IMG/VR virus record: IMGVR_UViG_3300025407_000008
Location: 1 to 41,440 of that record
DNA: 41,440 bases
Source: a virus
Direction: 5' to 3' (one strand)
Position numbers and translations under genes: made by a program
Notes under the pieces: model-generated
Database searches by the model: none
What the model was told of the DNA's origin: nothing
The model's input: the letters and a program-made list of their open reading frames with translations, nothing else
Shown: in pieces, positions 1 to 7,311 of the stretch
How the letters are laid out: each line of letters begins with the position of its first letter
Numbering within the stretch: position 1 is the stretch's first letter

Positions 1-534
<534 letters not shown>

Positions 535-537
<3 letters not shown>

Positions 538-548
538 TAGAATAGCGT
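535..548 (+). promoter_or_regulatory. Possible extended -10 element before the glycosyltransferase
   Basis: TGATAGAAT at 535-543 fits TGN-TANNNT and ends 5 bases before the ATG at 549, the spacing of leaderless actinobacterial transcripts. The gene has no Shine-Dalgarno sequence, which fits. No good -35 element is seen, and the gene may simply be read through from upstream. Confidence 0.3.
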
Positions 549-1625
549 ATGCCCAAGATAGCCGTTTATTCCATTTGTAAAAATGAAATTAAACATATTG
601 AGCGTTACGCAGAAGCTACAAAAGATGCGGATTATCGCATTGTAGTTGACACAGGTTCTACCGATGGTAGTCAAGATAAAATGCGTGAACTAGGTATAAC
701 CGTTCATCAAATACATTTAGATCCATTTCGCTTTGATGTGGCTCGCAACACAGCCTTATCACTTGTCCCAGAGGATGCTGATGTCTGCCTTATCTTGGAT
801 ATGGACGAAGTTCCAGAACCGACCTTCTTTAAGAAAGTCAAACAAAAGTGGATACCAGGTTCACATCTTGGCTGGGTCAACATGGATACTGGTCAAAAAT
901 GGGAACGAGACAGACTCCATTCACGATTTGGATGGGTATGGAAATACCCATGCCATGAAGTGCAACTGTGGTACGGCAACGGAGAGACACGAGACTGCGA
1001 CATACGCAATGCCGTTATCCAACACCTACCAGACAATAGTAAGTCCAGAGGACAATACTTAACTTTACTTGAATTAGCGGTAAAAGAAAATCCACACGAT
1101 GCTCGTATGTGGACATATATGTGCCGCGAATATTATTTCCACCATAAGTGGGAAGATGTCATCTCAGCAGCTGAGAAACAACTTCCGCTTAATGGCTGGG
1201 ATGTAGAACAAGCCGCTGTCTGCCGATGGGCAGGTGAGGCTGCTCATCAATTGGGTCGTGAAAATGAAGCTACCCAATGGTATGACAAAGGTGTACAACT
1301 TCTTCCCCGTGAAGGTGAATCATGGTATGGCGTGGCTATCAATGCCTATCGCCAACAGAACTGGCCGAGATGCTTAGATGCTTGTGTCAATGTTTTGGAA
1401 CGGCCTAGATCAGTCCACTACTGCTACGAATCAGCGGTATGGGATTGGAAGGCTTTTGATCTTGCCTCAATCGCCGCTTACAACCTTAAGCATATTGACG
1501 AAGCAATTGTCTTTGCTGAGAATGCTGTTAAGGGTAATGGCGAAGAAACAGAGCGTATTCAACGCAACCTACAATTTTTTAGACAGGTGAAGAATGGACC
1601 ATCAACACAAGGACAAAGTTCTTGA
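549..1625 (+). CDS. Family 2 glycosyltransferase with helical repeat C-terminus
   Basis: A 358-residue protein that probably transfers a sugar from an activated donor. The GT-A nucleotide-binding start is clear: IAVYSICKNE at 4-13, VVDTGSTDGS at 32-41, and the metal-binding DMD at 84-86 inside LILDMDE. From about residue 170 the sequence is helical, with TPR-like spacing (AAVCRWAGEAAHQLGRENEA, then SWYGVAINAYRQQNW), as in glycosyltransferases fused to tetratricopeptide repeats. It follows the Thr-rich collagen-like fibre by 11 bases, so that fibre is a plausible acceptor; this is inference, and capsid or host surface glycans are alternatives. The end overlaps the next gene by 32 bases. Confidence 0.85.
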   Translation: MPKIAVYSICKNEIKHIERYAEATKDADYRIVVDTGSTDGSQDKMRELGITVHQIHLDPFRFDVARNTALSLVPEDADVCLILDMDEVPEPTFFKKVKQKWIPGSHLGWVNMDTGQKWERDRLHSRFGWVWKYPCHEVQLWYGNGETRDCDIRNAVIQHLPDNSKSRGQYLTLLELAVKENPHDARMWTYMCREYYFHHKWEDVISAAEKQLPLNGWDVEQAAVCRWAGEAAHQLGRENEATQWYDKGVQLLPREGESWYGVAINAYRQQNWPRCLDACVNVLERPRSVHYCYESAVWDWKAFDLASIAAYNLKHIDEAIVFAENAVKGNGEETERIQRNLQFFRQVKNGPSTQGQSS

Positions 1626-2037
1626 ATTTGGATTTAACGAAAAGCACGATTGGATCGTAGTCAAGTACGGTTGCACAGAGTGCGATGTAGTTTCAGATAA
1701 ACCATTTCCACATGTAGTTTTTGAGACTGGTCATAAAGACCATACAACCTATGTAGATGGTTGCTTTGGCTGCAAGATCGGCACGCTAGAACTTTCCACT
1801 GGTGATGCCGGCAGATCAGATTCTATGTCTGATAAGAAGTGGACAGCAGAGTTAGATGCTTATGCAGATGCTCGTTCACAAGGTATCCAACCAGCGGGTA
1901 CAACAATGAAAGCAGTTGCTGAAGCAAAAGAGGCTAGTGACAAACTAGGCGTTGCATTTAATGCAGAATCTATGCCAGCAGCATCCAAGATTACCAAGCA
2001 ATCTGCAAAGGTAATGAAAGAGACAGGGGTAGTATAA
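1594..2037 (+). CDS. Hypothetical protein with two CxxC pairs
   Basis: A 147-residue protein, not recognised. The N-terminal half holds CTEC (27-30) and CFGC (57-60), which could bind one zinc. The C-terminal half is Ala/Lys-rich and helical, with little hydrophobic content. The ATG lies inside the end of the glycosyltransferase gene and has AGGTGA upstream at good spacing. It opens a run of small genes linked by stop-start junctions, and its TAA is directly followed by the next ATG. A structural or packaged accessory role is possible given its place in the late unit. Confidence 0.7.
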   Translation: MDHQHKDKVLEFGFNEKHDWIVVKYGCTECDVVSDKPFPHVVFETGHKDHTTYVDGCFGCKIGTLELSTGDAGRSDSMSDKKWTAELDAYADARSQGIQPAGTTMKAVAEAKEASDKLGVAFNAESMPAASKITKQSAKVMKETGVV

Positions 2038-2217
2038 ATGGCTTATAGCGAAAAGGCTGATAAGAAGCAAGACGCCAAAGTTACAAAAGGATTAAACACT
2101 AAGCAAAAGGCAGCCTTCAAAAAGGCTGACACAGCAATGGATAAAAAGAAACCATCTGCTAAGGCTGATGCCAAAATGGATAAAGCCCTTGTAGCAAAAA
2201 TCAAGAAGGGTAAGTAA
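2038..2217 (+). CDS. Small lysine-rich protein
   Basis: A 59-residue, strongly basic protein (MAYSEKADKKQDAKVTKGLN at the start, KKGK at the end) with about one lysine in three and no aromatic core apart from single Tyr and Phe residues. The start follows the previous TAA directly and the end is TAA-ATG to the next gene. Composition resembles DNA-condensing, protamine- or H1-like tails, so a packaged or nucleic-acid-binding role is possible but unproven. It shares its final KKGK codons, stop and following start with the gene ending at 2736. Confidence 0.65.
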   Translation: MAYSEKADKKQDAKVTKGLNTKQKAAFKKADTAMDKKKPSAKADAKMDKALVAKIKKGK

Positions 2218-2223
2218 ATGGCA
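2203..2223 (+). repeat. 21-bp gene-junction repeat, first copy
   Basis: Identical to 2722-2742. The unit encodes the last residues KKGK, the stop, and the ATG-GC of the following gene, with the Shine-Dalgarno AAGGGT inside the lysine-glycine codons. Confidence 0.85.
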
Positions 2224-2403
2224 GCAGTTAAAAAGGGTATGGGCTTTAAAGCCGCTCAAAAGAATATTGCAAAGAAACAAGGCATTCCTATGGAGCGTGC
2301 TGGTGCAATTCTTGCATCTGCAACTCGTAAGGCAAGCCCAGCAGCAAAGAAAGCAAATCCAAACCTCAAGAAGGTTCTTCCAGTAAAAAAGGGTGGTAAG
2401 TAA
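2218..2403 (+). CDS. Small basic protein
   Basis: A 61-residue protein with a short folded-looking N-terminal half (FKAAQKNIAKKQGIPMERAG, typical of a small helical unit) and a Lys/Pro/Ala-rich tail ending VKKGGK. Its ATG directly follows the TAA of the previous gene, whose last codons supply the Shine-Dalgarno AAGGGT. The N-terminal pattern resembles short phage proteins often found near structural genes, but I do not recognise a named family. Its role may be nucleic-acid binding. Confidence 0.65.
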   Translation: MAAVKKGMGFKAAQKNIAKKQGIPMERAGAILASATRKASPAAKKANPNLKKVLPVKKGGK

Positions 2404-2404
2404 T

Positions 2405-2545
2405 ATGTGCGCAGAATGCGGTTGCAATTCAACAGCAATTGGTAAGTTAAATGACAAGCTAACAGGCAAGCCAACAAAGACTCCTTATGGACAATATGAG
2501 GGCGTTGGCGGAACCAATAATGTTGGGAACAGCGGATCTAAGTAA
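2405..2545 (+). CDS. Small CxxCxC protein
   Basis: A 46-residue protein starting MCAECGCNS, so Cys 2, 5 and 7 lie at the very N-terminus; the rest is Gly/Asn/Thr-rich and probably flexible. GGTGGTAAG just upstream gives a usable ribosome site, and the stop overlaps the next start as TAATG. Similar short Cys-led proteins occur in actinophage late operons, but no function is known to me. Three cysteines without a fourth make a complete mononuclear zinc site unlikely unless it dimerises. Confidence 0.6.
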   Translation: MCAECGCNSTAIGKLNDKLTGKPTKTPYGQYEGVGGTNNVGNSGSK

Positions 2546-2736
2546 TGGCGACAATTAAGGCTGCGGGTGTTAATCACAAAGTTGTTATCCAAAAGGGTAA
2601 TGTGCATGTGGTTCACCCAGACAACAAAGGCCCTAATATTGATTTAACTAAAAAGGCTGGCGCTAAAACCATTCAACAAGGTGTAGCAGCAGTTGTGAAA
2701 TACCACAAAAACAAAGGTCATAAGAAGGGTAAGTAA
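2545..2736 (+). CDS. Small basic protein
   Basis: A 63-residue basic protein. The central part (VVIQKGNVHVVHPDNKGPNI) looks like a small beta unit and is followed by a helix and a KYHKNKGHKKGK tail. The start overlaps the preceding stop (TAATG). The last codons, stop and next start repeat the junction at 2203-2223 exactly over 21 bases (2722-2742). Not recognised; its place among basic neighbours suggests a shared nucleic-acid or virion role. Confidence 0.65.
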   Translation: MATIKAAGVNHKVVIQKGNVHVVHPDNKGPNIDLTKKAGAKTIQQGVAAVVKYHKNKGHKKGK

Positions 2737-2742
2737 ATGGCA
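2722..2742 (+). repeat. 21-bp gene-junction repeat, second copy
   Basis: Exact copy of 2203-2223 at the end of the fourth small gene of this cluster. It couples the small basic gene to the 94-residue gene at 2737. Confidence 0.85.
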
Positions 2743-3021
2743 AACTACGGTGGCTTATCTACTGTGTATCATATAAATCGTTTGGCTGGCACCATTGTTC
2801 GTGGCGTACCACAATATGATTTTAATGGTGCTTGCGTAAAATGGGCTGACATTGCCATTCCTGGTCATAAGGCTACTCGTGGTATTGATGCGCTTAATCT
2901 TATTTACGCAAATCGTAATGGTGGAAAAAATTATTATCTAGATACACCTGGTGTATTAAACGCCCTTGCTGGTACCTATGGTATTGGCGAAGCCGAAGCC
3001 GCAGCAAGGATTAGTTCATGA
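2737..3021 (+). CDS. Hypothetical protein before the connector
   Basis: A 94-residue protein, not recognised. It has a mixed alpha/beta look, with Tyr/Gly-rich patches (MANYGGLSTVYHINRLAGTI) and a C-terminal AEAAARISS helix. It starts immediately after the previous stop and overlaps the connector gene by 4 bases (ATGA), so it is translationally coupled to it. A small virion or assembly protein is the likeliest class. Confidence 0.65.
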   Translation: MANYGGLSTVYHINRLAGTIVRGVPQYDFNGACVKWADIAIPGHKATRGIDALNLIYANRNGGKNYYLDTPGVLNALAGTYGIGEAEAAARISS

Positions 3022-3911
3022 CAAAATTTATTGACATTATTAACGAGACTGCCCTTGCCCTTACCGGTTACACTAACCGTCAAGATCAAGCTACATACCT
3101 CACTTCAGCAATGGGTGCCACTGACTTAACCTTTCAGGTTGCCGATGGAACTGTATTGACTCGTGGTTTGGTTGAGATTGACGATGAGTTGATTTGGGTA
3201 GACAAGTTTGACCGTACAACCAACACAGCAACCATCCCAGCATATGGTCGTGGCTTTAGAGATACAGTGGCTACAATCCATACCGCTGGTACTCGTGTCA
3301 CAATTACACCATCATTTCCACGCAGCGTTATTCGCCGCAATATTAACCTAGCAATTGATGCTGTATACCCTGATCTGTTTGGCGTCTATTACACAACCTT
3401 TAAATTCCAAGCAGCGGTAACAACCTATGTCTTGCCTCAAGAGGCAATTGATATTCTTGGTGCTTCTTGGCAGACCATTGGGCCTTCTAAGGAATGGCTA
3501 CCAATTCGCCACTATCGTGTAGATCGTATGGCTAACCCATTGACATGGAACAGCGGTAAGACAATTTCTATCCGCGAAGGAATTATTCCTGGTCGTACCA
3601 TTATGGTTACTTACACCAAAAAGCCTTCTACCCTTCAATACGATACAGATGATTTTGCTCAACTCAGTGGCTTGCCAGACTCAGCCCGTGAAGTAATTGT
3701 TCTTGGTGCTGCTTACCGTACAGCAATGTACCTAGACCTTGGTCGTGTACCAGCGGCTACCGCAGAAGCCGATGCGCAACAAGCAAACGATCCAATTGGC
3801 TCAGCAGCCAATATCGGCAGAATGATTCAACAGATGTACCAGCAACGTCTACTTATTGAAGTACGTCGCCTACAAGAGCAGTATCCACCTCGCACTCACT
3901 ACACACTCTAA
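3018..3911 (+). CDS. Head-tail connector / adaptor-like structural protein
   Basis: A 297-residue protein. Residues about 28-100 form a beta domain with EIDDELIWVDKFDRTTNTAT and GRGFRDTVATIHTAGTRV, a module common in actinophage neck and fibre proteins. The rest is a mixed helical part (RRNINLAIDAVYPDLFGVYY), with a C-terminal long helix rich in Gln and Arg. The layout resembles the adaptor (gp4/TtpA-like) proteins that sit under the portal in short-tailed phages. It lies between the capsid-fibre genes and the tail genes, which fits a neck role. Family assignment is by general pattern. Confidence 0.55.
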   Translation: MTKFIDIINETALALTGYTNRQDQATYLTSAMGATDLTFQVADGTVLTRGLVEIDDELIWVDKFDRTTNTATIPAYGRGFRDTVATIHTAGTRVTITPSFPRSVIRRNINLAIDAVYPDLFGVYYTTFKFQAAVTTYVLPQEAIDILGASWQTIGPSKEWLPIRHYRVDRMANPLTWNSGKTISIREGIIPGRTIMVTYTKKPSTLQYDTDDFAQLSGLPDSAREVIVLGAAYRTAMYLDLGRVPAATAEADAQQANDPIGSAANIGRMIQQMYQQRLLIEVRRLQEQYPPRTHYTL

Positions 3912-3920
3912 GGATAGCCA

Positions 3921-4760
3921 ATGACGACAGCAACAAGACGTTATTACAGTGCTAATGCGGTTGACAATACAGTCGCCTCATCTATCACTTCCTCATCTAC
4001 ATCGGTAACATTATCTAGCTCGCCTATTGGCTACCCTGGCTCATACCCATTTGTAGTAGCTCTTGACTACAACACAGCCTCAGAGGAATTAGTGCTTGTT
4101 ACCGGAGCATCTGGTACAACCCTTACTATTACCCGTGGTTACAATGGATCATCTGCTACAAGCCATGCTGTAGGAGCTGTTGTACGCCACGTGCTAGTGG
4201 CACAAGACATGACAGACTTTCAAGACCATGTGGCGTCTAGCACAGTTGTCCATGGCGTAACTGGTGCCATCGTAGGATCTACCGATGCTCAGACACTGAC
4301 TAATAAAACTATCTCAGGTGCAAGTAACACTGTTACTAACTTGCCAATTTCAACAGCCATTTCTGGTCTTGGAACTGGCATAGCCACATTCCTTGGCACA
4401 CCAACTTCTGCTAACTTAGCAGCGGCTGTAACCGATGAAGTAGGTTCAGGCCCGTTGGTTTTTGCAAACCTTGTTATTAACGCTCAAACTGGCACTACTT
4501 ATACAATCGCATCAACAGATGCTAGCAAGCTAGTTACCTTATCTAACTCATCTGCAATAACTTTGACCATCCCATCAGCTACATTTACTACTGGTCAACA
4601 GATCAACATCCAGCAAATTGGCGCAGGACAGGTAACCGTACAGGGAGATGGAACGTCTACCTTTACAGGGACTGGAACTAAGTTACGGGCACAATACAGT
4701 GCAGCCACAATTGTTTGCACAGGAACCAATACCTTCACATTGATTGGAGACTTAGCATAA
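3921..4760 (+). CDS. Fibre or tail protein with C-terminal beta domain
   Basis: A 279-residue Thr/Ser/Ala-rich protein. Residues about 25-90 repeat the EELVLVTGASGTTLTITRGY theme of actinophage fibre N-termini, probably the part that attaches to the tail. The middle includes DAQTLTNKTISGASNTVTNL, a repeat often found in phage fibres. The last 95 residues (VTLSNSSAITLTIP, QINIQQIGAGQVTV, ending FTLIGDLA) are paralogous to the whole protein at 5074-5430. It is probably part of the host-recognition apparatus. The stop overlaps the next start (TAATG). Confidence 0.65.
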   Translation: MTTATRRYYSANAVDNTVASSITSSSTSVTLSSSPIGYPGSYPFVVALDYNTASEELVLVTGASGTTLTITRGYNGSSATSHAVGAVVRHVLVAQDMTDFQDHVASSTVVHGVTGAIVGSTDAQTLTNKTISGASNTVTNLPISTAISGLGTGIATFLGTPTSANLAAAVTDEVGSGPLVFANLVINAQTGTTYTIASTDASKLVTLSNSSAITLTIPSATFTTGQQINIQQIGAGQVTVQGDGTSTFTGTGTKLRAQYSAATIVCTGTNTFTLIGDLA

Positions 4761-5074
4761 TGGCTACAGCATATGTCGTACTAGGAAACGTAACGCCTTC
4801 AGCGGCGGGTACTTCTACCCTCGTTACAGGGTCAACTAACGGCTCTATCGTAGGTTCATTCAACGCCTGCAATAAGGGCGGAACAAACGATTCAATCCGT
4901 ATCAGCATTACCAAGTCTGGCGGAAGTGCTTACTACCTTTACTACAACTTCACCTTGGCTGCTAACTCCACCTTGCAGGAAACTCCTGGCTGGACATTGG
5001 CTAGCGGAGATGTAGTTTCAGTCTATTCAACCACAGGAAATACCGATTTTGTAGCGACAGGAGTAACACTCTAA
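4760..5074 (+). CDS. Small beta-rich fibre-associated protein
   Basis: A 104-residue Ser/Thr/Gly-rich protein with alternating hydrophobics, probably a single beta-sandwich. The ATG at 4760 overlaps the previous stop, which decides it over upstream in-frame starts. The end overlaps the next ATG by one base. Position between two paralogous fibre domains suggests a fibre component or decoration; no named family recognised. Confidence 0.6.
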   Translation: MATAYVVLGNVTPSAAGTSTLVTGSTNGSIVGSFNACNKGGTNDSIRISITKSGGSAYYLYYNFTLAANSTLQETPGWTLASGDVVSVYSTTGNTDFVATGVTL

Positions 5075-5430
5075 TGGCCGTCTCACTGCTGACTAACGCT
5101 AGCATTACACCGACAGTTGCGGTTAACGCCCAAACTGCTTCATATACCTTTGTCTTGGGCGATGGCAATAACACCCTTGTTACTTTGTCTAACGCCTCTG
5201 CCAACACGGTGACTATCCCACCTAACTCATCAGTGGCATTTCCCGTAGGAACTGTGTTAAACTTCGCACAGATTGGCGCTGGTCAGACAACTATTACTCA
5301 AGGAAGCGGTGTGACTATTACATCAACTGGTGCTACGGCAACTGCTCCAAAGACTCGCGTACAATATTCAGCGGCTACTGCAATTCAGACCAGTGCAAAT
5401 AACTGGCTTGTGATTGGAGACTTGGCTTAA
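5074..5430 (+). CDS. Stand-alone fibre domain, paralogue of the C-terminus at 3921-4760
   Basis: A 118-residue protein. It shares LVTLSNASANTVTIP, the NFAQIGAGQTTI segment, RVQYSAA and the closing WLVIGDLA with the last third of the 279-residue fibre protein, so it is a duplicated, free-standing copy of that domain. The two copies have diverged in most other positions. It probably forms a trimeric or binding module. It is followed directly by the three receptor-binding-type paralogues. Confidence 0.65.
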   Translation: MAVSLLTNASITPTVAVNAQTASYTFVLGDGNNTLVTLSNASANTVTIPPNSSVAFPVGTVLNFAQIGAGQTTITQGSGVTITSTGATATAPKTRVQYSAATAIQTSANNWLVIGDLA

Positions 5431-6009
5431 ATGTCACCCATACTCGGCATATACGCCTCGCAAATATCGGGGCATTTAGGCATACCGATTATTAGTTCTT
5501 CGGATTATTATTCTATTGCCACAACAACAGTAGGTTCAGGTGGAGCAAGCAGTATTACATTTGCTTCTATTCCTAGCACTTATACGCATTTGCAAATTAG
5601 AGGCATTAGTAGAGAAACAAGTGCAGGATATGATCAAATCCATTTTAGATTAAACGGCGATACTGGAAATAATTATTCTCGTCACGTTTTGTATGGAGAT
5701 GGCAGTAGTGTTTATAGCGATAACAATACAACTACAAATGATATTTATGCCGCTCCCGTTCCCGGCCCAAATCAAAGTTCAGGAGTATTTAATGCTCTTA
5801 TTATTGACATTTTAGATTATGCCAACACTAATAAATATAAAACAACTCGTTCATTGGGTGGTGCTGACGGAAATGGTAGTGGTTATATTTTTTATGCAAG
5901 CGGTTTGTGGATGAATACATCTGCTACAACATCCGTCACTCTTTATTCAAATGGCTCAAGTGCTAATTTGGCACAATACTCAACTTTTGCACTTTATGGG
6001 GTGAAATAA
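5431..6009 (+). CDS. Receptor-binding-type fibre paralogue 1
   Basis: A 192-residue beta-rich protein and the first of three tandem paralogues. The shared frame is VGSGGASSITFASIPSTYTH near the N-terminus, LRLNGDTG.NYS-like (HFRLNGDTGNNYSRHVLYGD), then W.NTSA-T-SVTL and a closing YSTFALYGVK. This pattern is known from actinophage and cyanophage fibre proteins of unknown structure. Base use is more AT-rich than the neighbours and uses AGA codons, which suggests exchange. It probably contributes to host attachment. Confidence 0.65.
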   Translation: MSPILGIYASQISGHLGIPIISSSDYYSIATTTVGSGGASSITFASIPSTYTHLQIRGISRETSAGYDQIHFRLNGDTGNNYSRHVLYGDGSSVYSDNNTTTNDIYAAPVPGPNQSSGVFNALIIDILDYANTNKYKTTRSLGGADGNGSGYIFYASGLWMNTSATTSVTLYSNGSSANLAQYSTFALYGVK

Positions 6010-6010
6010 T

Positions 6011-6505
6011 ATGGCTGCTGGAATAACATATCAACCTATTCAAACACAGACTTTAGCCTCAGCCGCTTCATCTGTAACCTTTAACTCTATCCCGCAGGGC
6101 TATACGGATTTGGTGTTGGTTGTAAATTATTCACTTAATGCTGGCGGAACTGGTGCAGCAGTTAGACTACAATTTAATGGCGATACTGGTAGTAATTACT
6201 CACAAACATTTATGTATGGAAATGGTGGTAGTGCAGTAAGTGGTAGGGCTAGTAACGCAACTTCTTGCGATTGTGGTTATATGTCCACAAATGGTCAAGG
6301 TGTATCAATAACAAATATTCAAAATTATTCAAATACAACTACTTATAAAACTGCTCTTAGTAGAGCAGGTGTTGTTGTTGGTGAAGTTACTGCTTATGTT
6401 AATCTTTGGCGTAACACTTCTGCAATTACTTCAATGACAGTATTTGCTGGTTCTAATTATACAATCGGCTCAACCTTCTCCCTCTACGGAATTGCGAGTG
6501 CATAA
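6011..6505 (+). CDS. Receptor-binding-type fibre paralogue 2
   Basis: A 164-residue protein with the same frame as its neighbours: SSVTFNSIPQGYTDLVL, LQFNGDTGSNYSQTFMYGNG, LWRNTSAITSMTVF and STFSLYGIA at the end. It lacks the hydrophobic lead of paralogue 1 (MSPILGIYASQISGHLGIPI). The central loop between NYS and W.NTSAIT differs completely from the other two, as expected for the part that contacts a receptor. It overlaps the next start by one base. Confidence 0.65.
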   Translation: MAAGITYQPIQTQTLASAASSVTFNSIPQGYTDLVLVVNYSLNAGGTGAAVRLQFNGDTGSNYSQTFMYGNGGSAVSGRASNATSCDCGYMSTNGQGVSITNIQNYSNTTTYKTALSRAGVVVGEVTAYVNLWRNTSAITSMTVFAGSNYTIGSTFSLYGIASA

Positions 6506-6996
6506 TGACTAAAGGCCCAACACTTATCGCTTCTAACACAGTCGGTTCAGGCGGTGTGGCAAGCGTTACCTTTTCGTCTATTCCTGCTACTTATACAGAT
6601 TTGTTACTAAAAGCAAGCATTAACTCTGTTAATTCTCCGTACCTGCAATTTAATGGTTCTTCTAGTGGTTATTCAGAAAAATTGCTTTATGGCAACGGTG
6701 CATCAACAAGTTCTGCTTCTGCAAGTGGTTCTTATTTTAACTGGGCAATAAACGGCTATCCTACCGCAAATGATTTTGCCAGTAATGATATTTATATTCC
6801 AAATTACGCTTCAAGCAATTACAAATCTTTATCTTCCGACAATGTGCAAGAAGGAAACACTAGTTTAGTTTCTTTAGATTTAGACGCGTGTTTATGGTCA
6901 AATACAGCAGCAATTACTTCAATTTCGGTAAGTGGAAATGGCGCAAATATAAATCAATACTCAACCTTTTACCTTTACGGTATTAAAAACTCATAA
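6505..6996 (+). CDS. Receptor-binding-type fibre paralogue 3
   Basis: A 163-residue protein: VGSGGVASVTFSSIPATYTD, LQFNGSSSGYSEKLLYGNGA, CLWSNTAAITSISV and STFYLYGIKNS. Core positions match paralogues 1 and 2, while the middle (DIYIPNYASSNYKSL) is its own. Three copies in a row point to duplication and diversification of an attachment module. The following gene has a strong AAGGAG ribosome site, which may give it separate control. Confidence 0.65.
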   Translation: MTKGPTLIASNTVGSGGVASVTFSSIPATYTDLLLKASINSVNSPYLQFNGSSSGYSEKLLYGNGASTSSASASGSYFNWAINGYPTANDFASNDIYIPNYASSNYKSLSSDNVQEGNTSLVSLDLDACLWSNTAAITSISVSGNGANINQYSTFYLYGIKNS

Positions 6997-7011
6997 CTAA
7001 GGAGAAACACA

Positions 7012-7245
7012 ATGGCAGATACACCACAAGCAGTTGAAGTTAATTGCGAAACAGGCGAGGTAACATATCGCGATTTAACCGCTGACGAGATTGCAGCACA
7101 GGCTGTTGCCGCTCAAGCAGCAGCAGACCAGAAGGCTGCGGCAGAAGCAGAAGCAGCAAAGGTAGAAGCAGACAAGGCTGCGGCTCAGGCTAAACTAGCG
7201 GCTCTCGGTCTAACAGCCGATGAGATTGCGGCTCTATCTAAGTAA
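7012..7245 (+). CDS. Short acidic coiled-coil protein
   Basis: A 77-residue protein. A short beta start (VEVNCETGEVTYRDLTADEI) leads into a long Ala/Glu/Lys/Gln helix (residues about 25-65) with heptad spacing, and ends DEIAALSK. Such proteins are common next to fibre genes in phages and may be fibre chaperones or small virion linkers. The TADEIAA element occurs twice (in the N-terminal part and near the end). An AAGGAG lies 6-11 bases before the ATG. The gene is the last before a terminator. Confidence 0.65.
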   Translation: MADTPQAVEVNCETGEVTYRDLTADEIAAQAVAAQAAADQKAAAEAEAAKVEADKAAAQAKLAALGLTADEIAALSK

Positions 7246-7260
7246 CACCAAGCATTACCC

Positions 7261-7286
7261 AGCCCCGCCAAGTGCGGGGCTTTTTT
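7261..7286 (+). terminator. Rho-independent terminator
   Basis: AGCCCCGC (7261-7268) pairs with GCGGGGCT (7274-7281) across the 5-base loop CAAGT and is followed by a T run (7281-7286). It closes the fibre gene run. The next gene starts 26 bases later with its own strong ribosome site, so part of the transcription probably reads through or restarts. Confidence 0.9.
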
Positions 7287-7311
7287 ATTGGACTTAAACT
7301 AAGGAGTATAG

